Assembly (NCBI RefSeq): GCF_000430825.1
Contig: NZ_AUMT01000001.1
Span: 421,014-485,013 of the forward strand
Source of the DNA: Chryseobacterium daeguense DSM 19388
Lineage (GTDB): Bacteria; Bacteroidota; Bacteroidia; Flavobacteriales; Weeksellaceae
Reading direction: 5' to 3'
DNA length: 64,000 bases
Part shown: in pieces, positions 1-8,807 of the stretch
Position numbering within the stretch: position 1 is the first letter of the stretch
Layout: each line of letters begins with the position of its first letter
Notes under the pieces: model-generated
Told to the model about the DNA's origin: nothing
Seen by the model: only the letters and a program-made list of their open reading frames with translations
Database searches by the model: none
Program-made: the position numbers and the translations under genes

Positions 1-6
1 CAGAAA

Positions 7-1146
7 ATGAATTTATTCAACGTATATCCATTATTTAACATCAATCCAATAAAAGCTCAGGGATCATTTCTTTGGGATGATAAAGGAGAAAGATATCTTG
101 ATTTTTACGGAGGTCATGCTGTAATTTCTATAGGGCACAACCATCCGCATTATCAAACTCAATTAAAAAATCAGTTAGATAAAATATCTTTCTATTCAAA
201 CTCGGTTCAGAATGAATTACAGATTGAATTGGCTGAAAAATTAGGAAAACTTTCAGGTTTGGAAGATTATAATCTGTTTTTGTGTAACTCAGGAGCTGAA
301 GCGAACGAAAATGCTTTAAAACTGGCTTCTTTTCATAACGGAAAAAGCAAAGTGCTGTATTTCTCAGGTTCTTTTCACGGAAGAACTTCGGCGGCAGTTT
401 CTGTGACTGATAATCCAAAAATTGTAGCTCCGGTAAACTACGACGAACGATTCATTAAATCTGAATGGAATAATATTGAACAACTTGAAGCCATTTTTGA
501 AAATCAGGGAAATGAAATTTCATCTGTAATTATTGAAGGAATTCAGGGAGTTGGCGGAATCATGATTCCAACGGTTGAATTTTTAACTAAAATTAAAGAA
601 TTATGTGAAAAACATGATGCTGTTTTGATTTTAGATGAGGTTCAGTCAGGCTACGGAAGAAGCGGGTATTTCTTCGCCCATCAAGAATTCGGAATTGAAG
701 CCGATATCATCACGACAGCCAAAGGAATGGGAAATGGCTTTCCAATCGGTGGTGTTTTAATTCACCCAAGATTTCAGGCAAGTAATGGTTTGCTGGGAAC
801 CACTTTCGGAGGAAATCATTTAGCTTGCGTGGCTGCGATTGCAGTTTTAGACGTGATGAAAGATGAAAATCTCATCAAAAATGCTCAGGAAATGGGCGAA
901 TATATTGGAAATGAATTGAAAGATCTTCCACATATTAAAACCATTCGAAGGAAAGGCCTGATGATTGGAATTGAACTCGACAGGGATTCTTCAGAAGTGA
1001 GGAACAGCCTGTTGTACAATCATCATATTTTCACAGGAAATTCTAATGATAAGGCTGTGTTGAGGCTTCTTCCGGCGCTTAACATTAAAAAGGAAGAAAC
1101 TGATTTGTTCGTCAGTGCTTTAAAAGAAGTATTAGAGAATATTTAA
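7..1146 (+). CDS. argD: Acetylornithine/succinylornithine aminotransferase
   Basis: This is a class-III PLP aminotransferase of 379 residues, a normal length for ArgD. It would transaminate N-acetyl- (or N-succinyl-) glutamate semialdehyde in the cytoplasm. Visible motifs are the cofactor-binding stretch NSGAEANENALK, the aspartate in LILDEVQSG (about D210) and the PLP lysine in TTAKGMGNG (about K239). Its role in arginine synthesis follows from the argF', argB, argE and argH genes downstream in the same direction. Only six bases precede the ATG, so the promoter and any upstream argG or argC lie outside the window. Other class-III aminotransferases share these motifs, and context decides the call. 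Confidence 0.9.
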   Translation: MNLFNVYPLFNINPIKAQGSFLWDDKGERYLDFYGGHAVISIGHNHPHYQTQLKNQLDKISFYSNSVQNELQIELAEKLGKLSGLEDYNLFLCNSGAEANENALKLASFHNGKSKVLYFSGSFHGRTSAAVSVTDNPKIVAPVNYDERFIKSEWNNIEQLEAIFENQGNEISSVIIEGIQGVGGIMIPTVEFLTKIKELCEKHDAVLILDEVQSGYGRSGYFFAHQEFGIEADIITTAKGMGNGFPIGGVLIHPRFQASNGLLGTTFGGNHLACVAAIAVLDVMKDENLIKNAQEMGEYIGNELKDLPHIKTIRRKGLMIGIELDRDSSEVRNSLLYNHHIFTGNSNDKAVLRLLPALNIKKEETDLFVSALKEVLENI

Positions 1147-1165
1147 GCTGTGAAAATTATACGGT

Positions 1166-1246
1166 CTGTCATTCTGACGAAGGAAGAATCTATTAATATG
1201 ATAAAAAGAGATTCTTCACTACACTTTGTTTCGTTCAGAATGACAG
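1166..1246. repeat. Imperfect inverted repeat in the argD-argF' gap
   Basis: CTGTCATTCTGA at 1166-1177 is mirrored by TCAGAATGACAG at 1235-1246. The inner parts (AAGAATCT and AGATTCTT) also pair imperfectly, and the left arm is shorter than the right. The unit could fold as one long hairpin. It looks like a dispersed flavobacterial intergenic repeat rather than a terminator, because no T-run follows. Confidence 0.6.
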
Positions 1247-1273
1247 ATTAAAAATCTTAAAATCAATTCAAAA

Positions 1274-2233
1274 ATGAAAAAATTCACCACTGTAAGTGAT
1301 GTTGAAAACTTACAGGAAATCATAAAAAAAGCGTTACAAATTAAAGAAAATCCTCTTTCGGAACCTGAAAAAGGAAAAGGAAAAACAATCGGACTTGTAT
1401 TTTTAAATTCAAGTTTAAGAACACGTTTAAGCAGTCAGATTGCAGCGCAAAATTTAGGTTTAAATGTATTAACGTTAAACGCAGCTCAAGAGGCTTGGAA
1501 TCTGGAATTTGCAGACGGTGCGGTGATGAATGGCGACACTGTTGAGCATATTAAAGATGCGATTGAAGTATTAAATCAGTATTGCGATATCATTGCAGTT
1601 CGTTGTTTTGCAGGTATGAAAAGCAAGGAAGATGATTTTAACGAAAGCATTTTAAGTCAGTTCGAACAACATGCGAAAGTTCCGGTCATTTCTCTGGAAT
1701 CTGCAACACGTCATCCTTTGCAAAGTTTGGCAGATTGTATCACAATTACAGAAAACTGGAAAGGAGCGCGCAAGCCAAAAGTAGTTTTAACCTGGGCGCC
1801 TCACATTAAACCGATTGCTCATGCGGTAGGAAATTCCTTCGCAGAATGGATGCAGGAAATGGATGTTGAGTTGGTAATTGCTAATCCTAAAGGCTATGAT
1901 TTGGATAAAAATTTTACAAAAGATGTGAAAATTATTCATGATCAGGATGAGGCGTTAAAAGATGCAGATTTTATTTATGTGAAAAACTGGTCTTCTTTTG
2001 ATGATTATGCCGCTATGCCTGAAGTCAAAGAAAACTGGATGCTGACGAATGAAAAATTAGCGAATACCAATCAGGCAAAGGTAATGCACTGTCTTCCGGT
2101 TCGTCGAAATATAGAATTGAGTGATGAGGTGATGGATGGTGAAAACTCGATTATTTATCAGCAGGCAAAAAACCGGATTTTCTCTGCGCAAGCGGTTTTT
2201 TCGGAAATTCTGGACGAAATTAATTCGAAATAA
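1274..2233 (+). CDS. argF': N-acetyl/N-succinylornithine carbamoyltransferase
   Basis: This transcarbamylase-fold protein of 319 residues transfers the carbamoyl group to an N-acylated ornithine, the route used by Bacteroidetes and Xanthomonas. It carries the carbamoyl-phosphate loop as SSLRTR and the C-terminal ornithine-side motif as HCLPVRR. The stretch QEAWNLEFADGAVMNGD is typical of the acylornithine subgroup rather than classic OTCase. An argE deacylase downstream fits, because the acyl group must be removed after this step. I cannot tell acetyl- from succinylornithine preference from sequence alone. Confidence 0.88.
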   Translation: MKKFTTVSDVENLQEIIKKALQIKENPLSEPEKGKGKTIGLVFLNSSLRTRLSSQIAAQNLGLNVLTLNAAQEAWNLEFADGAVMNGDTVEHIKDAIEVLNQYCDIIAVRCFAGMKSKEDDFNESILSQFEQHAKVPVISLESATRHPLQSLADCITITENWKGARKPKVVLTWAPHIKPIAHAVGNSFAEWMQEMDVELVIANPKGYDLDKNFTKDVKIIHDQDEALKDADFIYVKNWSSFDDYAAMPEVKENWMLTNEKLANTNQAKVMHCLPVRRNIELSDEVMDGENSIIYQQAKNRIFSAQAVFSEILDEINSK

Positions 2234-2237
2234 CATC

Positions 2238-2270
2238 AAACCTAACGGGTTTCCGAAACCCGTTAGGTTT
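2238..2270. repeat. 16-bp hairpin between argF' and argB
   Basis: AAACCTAACGGGTTTC (2238-2253) is followed by its exact reverse complement (2255-2270). No T-run follows and the hairpin lies inside an operon, so it is more likely a dispersed palindromic repeat or an mRNA-processing element than a full terminator. Confidence 0.7.
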
Positions 2271-2310
2271 ACACTCACAAACCTTGACAAGGTTCTCAAA
2301 AAGATTTGCA

Positions 2311-3105
2311 ATGAAAGAAAAACTATACATCATAAAAATTGGCGGAGCATTAATCGATGATGAGGAATTATTGAATGATTTTCTGGATCAGTTTTCTGAA
2401 ATTCAGGAAAGGAAAATTCTTGTTCATGGAGGCGGAAAATTAGCAACGACATTAGCTGATAAATTAGGCGTTGAACAGAAAATGGTCAACGGACGAAGAA
2501 TTACAGATAAAAATACGCTGGATATTGTGGCGATGGTGTATGCAGGAGGTATCAATAAAAATATTGTGGCAAAGCTTCAGCAGAAAAAATGTAAAGCAAT
2601 AGGTTTTTCTGGAGCTGATGCCAATTTGATTAAAGCCAAAAAAAGAAAGCATGCCGAAATAGATTTCGGATTTGTCGGAGATATTACGCAAAAAAGTATC
2701 AATAAAAAACTGATTTCCAAATTGCTTAAACTGAACTTGGTTCCTGTGTTTTCAGCAATCACTCACGACAAAAAAGGAAATCTTTTCAATACCAATGCAG
2801 ACACGATTGCTTCGGTAATTGCTCAGGCTCTGTCTGAAAAATATGATGTTGAATTATTGTATTGCTTTGATAAAGAAGGAGTTTTAGAAGATGTCGAAAA
2901 TCCGGATTCTGTCATCAAAAATATTTCCGAAGAAGAATTTTCAACATTAAAAAATCAAGGAAAACTTCACAAAGGAATTTTGCCCAAACTGGAAAACGCT
3001 CTTGTAGCTGTAAAAAATAATGTGAAAAAGGTGTTCTTAATAAAAGAAACCGAACTAAAAAATCATATAGAAAACCATCATGCAGGAACTGAAATCTGTT
3101 TATAA
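2311..3105 (+). CDS. argB: N-acetylglutamate kinase
   Basis: This amino-acid-kinase fold protein phosphorylates N-acylglutamate. The N-terminus KEKLYIIKIGGALID and the nucleotide loop VHGGGKLA are diagnostic. The frame is open upstream from 2284, but MKEKLYIIK at 2311 puts the first beta strand right at the N-terminus, as in the family. This gives 264 residues. The 3' end overlaps argE by 26 bases, which points to translational coupling. Confidence 0.9.
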   Translation: MKEKLYIIKIGGALIDDEELLNDFLDQFSEIQERKILVHGGGKLATTLADKLGVEQKMVNGRRITDKNTLDIVAMVYAGGINKNIVAKLQQKKCKAIGFSGADANLIKAKKRKHAEIDFGFVGDITQKSINKKLISKLLKLNLVPVFSAITHDKKGNLFNTNADTIASVIAQALSEKYDVELLYCFDKEGVLEDVENPDSVIKNISEEEFSTLKNQGKLHKGILPKLENALVAVKNNVKKVFLIKETELKNHIENHHAGTEICL

Positions 3106-4162
3106 TAAAGAAGAATTACTGAATAACGCAGTGGATTTGCTGAAAAAATTAATTGAAATCCCTTCATTCAGCAAGGATGAATATAATACGTCCGTAGAGA
3201 TTGAAAATTTTTTCAAAAAAAATCAGATTCCTACAAAACGTTTTAAAAATAACATTTGGGCGGTGAATAAAAATTTTGATGTTTTCAAGCCGTCAATTTT
3301 GCTGAATACGCATCACGACACGGTAAAACCAAATAAAGCTTACACTTTAGACCCGTTTTTAGCGATTGAAAAGGATGGAAAGTTATTCGGATTGGGGAGT
3401 AACGATGCCGGAGCTTCTTTGGTTTCGATGGCGCAGGTTTTTTTACATTTTTATGATAAAGAAGATTTACAATATAATTTAGTTATTGCTTTGACGGCAG
3501 AGGAGGAGATTTCAGGGTTTGACGGAATTGAAGCTTTGCTTCCCCAGCTACCCAATATCGAGCTTGCTATTGTAGGGGAACCAACGCAGATGAATCTGGC
3601 AATCGCGGAAAAAGGATTGTTGGTTATTGACGGGGAAATGAAAGGTACTCCTTCTCACGCCGCTCATCCGAATGACGATAATTCAATTGTAAAATGTATG
3701 GCAGATTTGCAGCAGATTTTAAGCTTTAAATTTCCAAAAGTTTCAGATTATTTGGGTGAAATTAAAGTTACTTTGTCAGGAATTCATGCCGGAGTTCAGC
3801 ATAATGTAGTTCCTGAATCTTGTTCTTTCACTTTAGATGTGAGGGTTACCGATGAATATTCCAATAAAGAAGCCTTTGAAATTATCCAATCTCAGATGAA
3901 GTCAACCTTAAAACCAAGATCTTTCAGGCTAAATTCTTCAAAAATCGAAATGGATCATCCATTTGTAAAGGCAGGTCTGGAAATCGGCAGGGCAACTTAC
4001 GGTTCGCCAACTTCATCCGATCAGGCCATTATTCCTTGTACTTCTGTAAAGCTTGGACCTGGCGACAGCAGGCGCTCTCACACAGCAGATGAATTTATTG
4101 TCATCGAAGAAATTGCGGAAGGCATTGAGATTTACATTCGAATTTTGGAAAAGATTTTATAG
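3080..4162 (+). CDS. argE: Acetylornithine deacetylase-type M20 peptidase
   Basis: This M20-family metallohydrolase of 360 residues would remove the acyl group from N-acyl-ornithine or N-acyl-citrulline. Visible metal-site motifs are NTHHDTVKP, GLGSNDAGA and the catalytic glutamate pair in TAEEEISG. EPTQMNLAIAEKG is the usual start of the dimerisation domain. It overlaps argB by 26 bases. Substrate assignment to arginine synthesis comes from position between argB and argH. The family also contains succinyl-diaminopimelate desuccinylases, which this context disfavours. Confidence 0.87.
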   Translation: MQELKSVYNKEELLNNAVDLLKKLIEIPSFSKDEYNTSVEIENFFKKNQIPTKRFKNNIWAVNKNFDVFKPSILLNTHHDTVKPNKAYTLDPFLAIEKDGKLFGLGSNDAGASLVSMAQVFLHFYDKEDLQYNLVIALTAEEEISGFDGIEALLPQLPNIELAIVGEPTQMNLAIAEKGLLVIDGEMKGTPSHAAHPNDDNSIVKCMADLQQILSFKFPKVSDYLGEIKVTLSGIHAGVQHNVVPESCSFTLDVRVTDEYSNKEAFEIIQSQMKSTLKPRSFRLNSSKIEMDHPFVKAGLEIGRATYGSPTSSDQAIIPCTSVKLGPGDSRRSHTADEFIVIEEIAEGIEIYIRILEKIL

Positions 4163-4229
4163 GCTGGTAGCGGGGAGATTGATGATGGAAGTTTATGAAG
4201 TCTGTAAAAAGCGACTTAGGAAGCGGAGG

Positions 4230-4287
4230 CGTTAAAAAAATTGAAATTTAATCCGTTAAAAAATTCCCACTGTTTGAAGCGCGAAAC
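4230..4287. repeat. Dispersed repeat, copy 1 (second copy at 12751)
   Basis: This 58-base stretch in the argE-argH gap matches 12751-12808 at most positions. The longest shared core is AATCCGTTAAAAAATTCCC. Both copies are intergenic and noncoding. The rest of the 222-base gap shows no gene that I can support. Confidence 0.75.
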
Positions 4288-4384
4288 TCTTAGGAATGAC
4301 AAAATCAAACTAATAAAGAAGATAAAGCAGTTGGTAGTACACTTCTATCACCCAACTTCCATCTTCAGACAAAAATAATTACTT

Positions 4385-5689
4385 ATGAAAAAAATATGGC
4401 AAAAAGACGATAATGCCACCAATATATTAGTTAATAAATTCACGGTCGGAAAAGATCTTGACTTTGATGAGCGTTTGGCAAAATACGATGTTAAAGGTTC
4501 AATGGCGCACTGTACAATGTTGGCAGAAGTTGGAATTATTTCCAATGAAGAATCAAAGCAGATGTTGTCTGTTTTGGAAGAAATTTTGAAAAATATCGAA
4601 AACGGTACTTTTGAAATTGATAAAAATGCAGAAGATATTCATTCGCAGATTGAATCTATTTTAATTGAAAAACTAGGAGACACAGGAAAGAAAATTCATA
4701 CAGCACGTTCAAGAAACGATCAGGTTTTATTGGATATTAAACTGTATTTAGTGGATGAAATCCGTGAAATTACTGCGTTGACAGATGAATTTTTTCAGAT
4801 ATTAATCAAATTAGCAGGTCAGCATAAAAATATCCTTCTTCCGGGCTATACCCATTTACAGATTGCAATGCCTTCATCTTTCGGATTGTGGTTTGGAGCG
4901 TATGCAGAAGCGCTTTTGGATGATGTAGAAATGCTTTTTTCAGTTAAAAATATCATTAATAAAAATCCACTGGGCTCGGCGGCGGGATATGGTTCGTCTT
5001 TCCCTATTGACCGTGAAAGTACAACGTATAATTTAGGCTTTCAAACAATGAATTATAACTCGGTGTATGCTCAGATGACACGTGGGAAATCAGAGAAAAT
5101 GCTATCGATGGCAATGGCGACTTTGGCAGGAACGTTGGGGAAATTTGCCTATGATGTCTGTTTATATTTAAGCCAGAATTTTGATTTTATAAGCTTTCCA
5201 AAGGAGTTTACAACAGGAAGCAGCATTATGCCCCACAAGAAAAATCCTGATATTTTCGAGTTGGTTCGTGCGCGTTGCAACAGAATTCAGTCGTTGCCGA
5301 ATGAGTTTATTTTATTAACGAATAATCTTCCTTCTGGGTATCACCGTGATATGCAGTTGACGAAGGAAATTCTTTTCCCTGCTATTGACTCTTTAAAGGA
5401 ATGTCTGGAGATTTTAAATTACACCTTGCCGAATATTCAGGTGAAGGACGGAATTTTAGAAGATGAAAAATATCAATATCTTTTCAGTGTTGAGAAAATT
5501 AATGAAGAAGTGAAAAAAGGAAGCTCATTCCGTGATGCTTATGTAAAAGTAGGGCAGGAGATTGAGAATAATGAATTTGATTTTGAAATTGAAAATCTGA
5601 ATCATACACACCAGGGAAGTATTGGGAATCTCTGCCTGGATAAAATTCAATATCAGTTTAATAAACTGAAAAATAAGTTGCTGGGTTGA
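4385..5689 (+). CDS. argH: Argininosuccinate lyase
   Basis: This fumarase/aspartase-superfamily protein of 434 residues cleaves argininosuccinate to arginine and fumarate. The superfamily signature GSSIMPHKKNPD is present with its catalytic serine loop, as are TARSRNDQV and the GYTHLQIAMPSS helix. It is slightly shorter than the common length of about 460 residues at the C-terminus, which is usual for Bacteroidetes versions. It is the last gene of the arginine run. A long inverted repeat follows, then the convergent Lrp gene. Confidence 0.93.
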   Translation: MKKIWQKDDNATNILVNKFTVGKDLDFDERLAKYDVKGSMAHCTMLAEVGIISNEESKQMLSVLEEILKNIENGTFEIDKNAEDIHSQIESILIEKLGDTGKKIHTARSRNDQVLLDIKLYLVDEIREITALTDEFFQILIKLAGQHKNILLPGYTHLQIAMPSSFGLWFGAYAEALLDDVEMLFSVKNIINKNPLGSAAGYGSSFPIDRESTTYNLGFQTMNYNSVYAQMTRGKSEKMLSMAMATLAGTLGKFAYDVCLYLSQNFDFISFPKEFTTGSSIMPHKKNPDIFELVRARCNRIQSLPNEFILLTNNLPSGYHRDMQLTKEILFPAIDSLKECLEILNYTLPNIQVKDGILEDEKYQYLFSVEKINEEVKKGSSFRDAYVKVGQEIENNEFDFEIENLNHTHQGSIGNLCLDKIQYQFNKLKNKLLG

Positions 5690-5701
5690 TAGATTTTTCT
5701 A

Positions 5702-5797
5702 GATGCTTCGACTTCGCTCAGCATTACATCTCTAATACTGTGCGTTTTATTAGCGAGTTATTTGTAGGAGTGTCATGCTGAGCGAAGTCGAAGCATC
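5702..5797. repeat. 23-bp inverted repeat between convergent genes
   Basis: The 23 bases from 5702 (beginning GATGCTTCGACTTCGCTC) are repeated as an exact reverse complement at 5775-5797, with about 50 bases between the arms. It sits between the ends of argH and the Lrp gene and may act as a bidirectional terminator. It resembles dispersed flavobacterial intergenic repeats. Confidence 0.7.
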
Positions 5798-5838
5798 TTT
5801 AGATTGTTAAGTTAAAATGTTTTAATTTAAATAAAAAA

Positions 5839-6300
5839 TTAATCCAGATCAATCTTAAATTTAGTCGATTTTTTAACCTCATGAAGAACGATAGAACTGT
5901 GATATTGCCCGATATTAGGAATATTTGAAATCACATTCACGGTAAAATCATTATAAGAATTAATGTCTTTAGCGATGATCTTCAGCATATAGTCATATTC
6001 GCCGGAGAGGCTGATAATTTCCTGAACTTCATCGTACTGCATGATATTTTTCTCAAAAGTTTCCAGTACTTTTTTAGATTGTTCCTTCAGGCGGACGTTG
6101 CAGTAAACTACAATATTGAGTCCTAATTTTTCACGGTTCAAAAGACCAACATATTTCTCAATAATTCCCTGTTTTTCCAGCTGTTTGATGCGTTCATAGG
6201 TCGGGGTAAAGGTAAGTCCTATCTTTTCAGAAATTTCCTTTACAGAATAAGTGGAATCTTCCTGAATAATGCTGAGAATCATTTTGTCTTTTAAATCCAT
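5839..6300 (-). CDS. Lrp/AsnC family transcriptional regulator
   Basis: This 153-residue protein has an N-terminal winged helix-turn-helix (roughly residues 4-60, YSVKEISEKIGLTFTPTYERIKQLEKQG) and a C-terminal RAM ligand-binding domain (SLSGEYDYMLKIIAKD). Such proteins bind amino acids and regulate amino-acid metabolism. It converges with argH and diverges from pyrB, so arginine or pyrimidine genes are plausible targets. That is inference from position only. Length and domain order are typical. Confidence 0.88.
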   Translation of the reverse strand: MDLKDKMILSIIQEDSTYSVKEISEKIGLTFTPTYERIKQLEKQGIIEKYVGLLNREKLGLNIVVYCNVRLKEQSKKVLETFEKNIMQYDEVQEIISLSGEYDYMLKIIAKDINSYNDFTVNVISNIPNIGQYHSSIVLHEVKKSTKFKIDLD

Positions 6301-6323
6301 ATAATAGCCAAGTTGAGTTGTAA

Positions 6324-6331
6324 CAAAAATA
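6324..6331 (-). promoter_or_regulatory. Probable -7 element for the Lrp gene
   Basis: On the - strand this reads TATTTTTG, a match to the Bacteroidetes -7 consensus TAnnTTTG, 24 bases upstream of the Lrp start. The expected TTTG at the -33 position is not seen, so support is partial. Confidence 0.4.
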
Positions 6332-6390
6332 GTATTTATAAATGAAAGTAAACAGAGTTTAAGATTTTTTAATTTAAATCAAATTTTGGT

Positions 6391-6421
6391 TTTGTCAGTT
6401 TCTAAAATTGTTGTATCTTTG
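6391..6421 (+). promoter_or_regulatory. pyrB promoter (TTTG-N19-TAnnTTTG)
   Basis: TTTG at 6391-6394, exactly 19 bases, then TATCTTTG at 6414-6421 gives a full match to the Bacteroidetes sigma-ABfr promoter consensus. Transcription should start within a few bases of 6428, where a small leader ORF begins. Confidence 0.8.
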
Positions 6422-6427
6422 CACCTA

Positions 6428-6499
6428 ATGAATAACACAGTATTTATATCATTAGAATTACCGGGCGCAGACGCCCTTTACGATATTTATTTATTTTAA
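6428..6499 (+). CDS. Putative pyrB leader peptide (23 aa)
   Basis: An ATG within about seven bases of the promoter -7 element opens a 23-codon frame that ends in TAA at 6497-6499. That stop overlaps the first bases of a terminator stem. The end of the frame is rich in T (codons for Leu-Tyr-Asp-Ile-Tyr-Leu-Phe). A hairpin GGGCG-CAGA-CGCCC (6463-6476) lies inside it. The layout resembles the enterobacterial pyrBI leader, where RNA polymerase pausing at U-rich RNA under low UTP lets a ribosome disrupt the terminator. Expression is not shown and the message would be almost leaderless. The ORF could be coincidental. Confidence 0.5.
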   Translation: MNNTVFISLELPGADALYDIYLF

Positions 6500-6526
6500 G
6501 CGAAGATGTTTCTTCGCTTTTTTTTT
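6498..6526 (+). terminator. Attenuator-like terminator before pyrB
   Basis: AAGCGAAGA (6498-6506), a TGTT loop and TCTTCGCTT (6511-6519) form a perfect 9-bp stem followed by Ts to 6526. It lies between the pyrB promoter and the pyrB ATG at 6545, so it would end transcription before the gene unless prevented. Confidence 0.8.
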
Positions 6527-6544
6527 GTAAAAAATTTAGATAAT

Positions 6545-7435
6545 ATGTTTACGATTACAGAACTAAGCACCGAGAGAATCAACAGTATACTGACAGAAGC
6601 GATGGCTTTTGCCAATGGGAAAACTGCTAAAATTGAAGGAGAAGTTTTTTGCTCAAACCTTTTCTTTGAAGACAGCACAAGAACAAAAACAAGCTTTGAT
6701 ATTGCCGAAAGAAAATTAGGATTACAGGTTGTTCTTTTCGATGCATCACACAGTTCGGTAAATAAAGGTGAAAGTCTTTATGATACGGTAAAAACAATTG
6801 AAAGCTTAGGAGTGAATCTGGTCGTAATCAGAGATAAGAAAGACAGATACTTTGATGAGTTAAAAAATATAAAAATCCCTGTAATCAACGGAGGAGACGG
6901 GACGGGAAACCATCCATCCCAATGTATGCTGGATCTGATGACCATTTATCAGGAGTTCGGAAAGTTTGAAGGCTTAAAAGTAGGAATTGTAGGAGATGTA
7001 AAACACAGTCGCGTAGCCAATTCAAATGCAGAAGCGTTGAGAAGACTGGGCGCAAAAGTATACTTCTCGGGACCTGAACAATGGTTCGATGAAGGCGCTT
7101 TAATTAATGGAACCTATCTTAGCGTAGATCAGCTGATTGCTGAGGTTGATGTATTAATGCTATTAAGAATCCAGCATGAAAGACATGATTCAAAAATGAG
7201 TTTTTCCGCATCAGATTACCATAGAAAATACGGTTTGACGAAGGAAAGAGAAAGGGCAATGAAAAAAGAAGCCATCATCATGCATCCTGCACCGATTAAT
7301 AGAGGAGTTGAAATTGATACAGATTTAGTAGAATGCGAACGTTCAAGAGTTTTCAAACAGATGCAGAACGGCGTTTTCGCAAGAATGGCCATTTTAAAAG
7401 AAGCCTTGGAAAAAGAAGGGTATACCTTTAAATAA
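6545..7435 (+). CDS. pyrB: Aspartate carbamoyltransferase catalytic chain
   Basis: This is the second step of pyrimidine synthesis: carbamoyl phosphate plus aspartate gives carbamoylaspartate. The carbamoyl-phosphate loop reads [10 protein letters not shown] and the C-terminal substrate motif reads [11 protein letters not shown]. An in-frame start at 6506 lies inside the terminator hairpin, so I chose ATG 6545 ([13 protein letters not shown]). This gives 296 residues, close to the family norm of about 305. carA and carB follow on the same strand and supply its carbamoyl phosphate. No pyrI regulatory subunit is seen next to it. Confidence 0.93.
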   Translation: MFTITELSTERINSILTEAMAFANGKTAKIEGEVFCSNLFFEDSTRTKTSFDIAERKLGLQVVLFDASHSSVNKGESLYDTVKTIESLGVNLVVIRDKKDRYFDELKNIKIPVINGGDGTGNHPSQCMLDLMTIYQEFGKFEGLKVGIVGDVKHSRVANSNAEALRRLGAKVYFSGPEQWFDEGALINGTYLSVDQLIAEVDVLMLLRIQHERHDSKMSFSASDYHRKYGLTKERERAMKKEAIIMHPAPINRGVEIDTDLVECERSRVFKQMQNGVFARMAILKEALEKEGYTFK

Positions 7436-7470
7436 GAGCCAAGCTAAAAGTAATAAGTAAAAGTTTAGCG

Positions 7471-7695
7471 AGCCCTGGAAGGGCGGCCTGTTAATAGCCA
7501 TGGGTGAAACCCATGGAAAAAGAAAAGATAGTGTGAGCCCTGGAAGGGCGGCCCGTTAATAGCCATGGGTGAAACCCGTGGAAAAAGAAAAAGATAGTGA
7601 GAGCCCCGAAGGGGCGACCTGTTAATAGCTACGGATGCAACCCGTGGAATAATGAAAATAAATTTATATCAGCCCTGGAGGGCGACCTGCTAATA
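7471..7695 (+). repeat. REP hairpin array upstream of carA
   Basis: Three full units (7471-7516, 7536-7581, 7602-7647) and one partial unit (7671-7695) recur about every 65 bases. Each starts with a hairpin of the type AGCCCTGGAAGGGC. A linker containing CCTGTTAATAGC follows, then a second hairpin of the type CCATGGGTGAAACCCATGG. Compensating changes keep the stems paired in unit 3 (CCCC/GGGG). Together with the tyrosine transposase at 8808 this looks like a REP/BIME set. The rest of the pyrB-carA gap has no gene. Confidence 0.85.
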
Positions 7696-7724
7696 AAATA
7701 AATAATAAGAGATAAAAGTTTAAA

Positions 7725-8798
7725 ATGAAGAAAAAATTAATACTGGAGTCCGGTGAAGTGTTTCATGGAGAAGGTTTCGGAGCAGAATTGGAAACTGCAG
7801 GAGAGGTAGTTTTCAATACCGGAATGACAGGGTATCAGGAACTGATATCTGACCCGTCTTACTGCGGTCAGATTGTTTGTATGACCTATCCGCTTATCGG
7901 AAACTATGGGATTAATAGAGATGATTATGAGAGTATAGAGCCGGCAATCAAAGGACTTATCGTAAAAGAACTTTGTGATCTGCCATCCAATTTCCGTACT
8001 CAGATTACTTTAGATGAATTATTTAAAAAGAAAAATCTTTCAGGAATTTCGGGAATCGATACCAGAAGACTGACAAGAATTCTTCGTAACCACGGTGTTG
8101 TGAAAGGTAAAATCGTAAATGCTGATACCGATGAAAATACAGTGGTTTCAGAATTGAAATCAACAACTTTCCCTACCGACCAGGTGGCAACAGTTTCTAC
8201 AAAAACGCCGTACGCTAACCCAGGAAGAGGATTTAAAGTTGTTCTTGTAGATTTTGGTTCAAAATTGGGAATTATCAGAGAATTATCTCAAAGAAATTGC
8301 GATATCACTGTAGTTTCTCACGATGTAACTGCAGAAGAAATCTTATTGATGAATCCGGACGGCGTAATGTTGTCAAATGGTCCCGGTGATCCGGAAGATA
8401 ATCAGCAGGCTCTTGAAATGATCCGTGGAATCTTAGGAAAGGTTCCGATTTTCGGAATCTGCTTAGGACATCAATTGATAGGTCTGGCTTGTGGAGCGAA
8501 AACATTCAAGTTAAAATTCGGGCACAGGGGAGGAAACCACCCGGTGTTGGATTTAGAGAGAAACAAAGTGGCAATTACTTCTCAAAACCACGGTTACGCC
8601 GTTGATCAGGAAAGTTTGAAAGGAACAGATTTAATTGAAACCCACATCGCACTGAACGACAGAACAAACGAAGGTCTGAAACACAAAATTCACCCTTGTT
8701 TCTCAGTTCAGTATCACCCGGAAGCTAGCCCAGGCCCTGAAGATGCGAACTACTTGTTTGATGAATTTATCCATTTAATGGAGGATTTTAAGAAATAA
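7725..8798 (+). CDS. carA: Carbamoyl-phosphate synthase small (glutaminase) chain
   Basis: This 357-residue protein supplies ammonia from glutamine to CarB for carbamoyl phosphate, used by both pyrB and the arginine transcarbamylase. The N-terminal CPSase small-chain domain contains GMTGYQE and GIDTRRLTR. The C-terminal class-I glutaminase domain has the nucleophile in FGICLGHQ, preceded by LSNGPGDP, and the catalytic histidine in QYHPEASPGP. Length is typical. It is separated from carB by about 700 bases occupied by a transposase and REP hairpins. Confidence 0.94.
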   Translation: MKKKLILESGEVFHGEGFGAELETAGEVVFNTGMTGYQELISDPSYCGQIVCMTYPLIGNYGINRDDYESIEPAIKGLIVKELCDLPSNFRTQITLDELFKKKNLSGISGIDTRRLTRILRNHGVVKGKIVNADTDENTVVSELKSTTFPTDQVATVSTKTPYANPGRGFKVVLVDFGSKLGIIRELSQRNCDITVVSHDVTAEEILLMNPDGVMLSNGPGDPEDNQQALEMIRGILGKVPIFGICLGHQLIGLACGAKTFKLKFGHRGGNHPVLDLERNKVAITSQNHGYAVDQESLKGTDLIETHIALNDRTNEGLKHKIHPCFSVQYHPEASPGPEDANYLFDEFIHLMEDFKK

Positions 8799-8807
8799 GT
8801 AATAAAG

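Noticed and set aside
6506..6544. Upstream start for pyrB
   Set aside because: The codon lies inside the attenuator hairpin, and ATG 6545 gives the family N-terminus.
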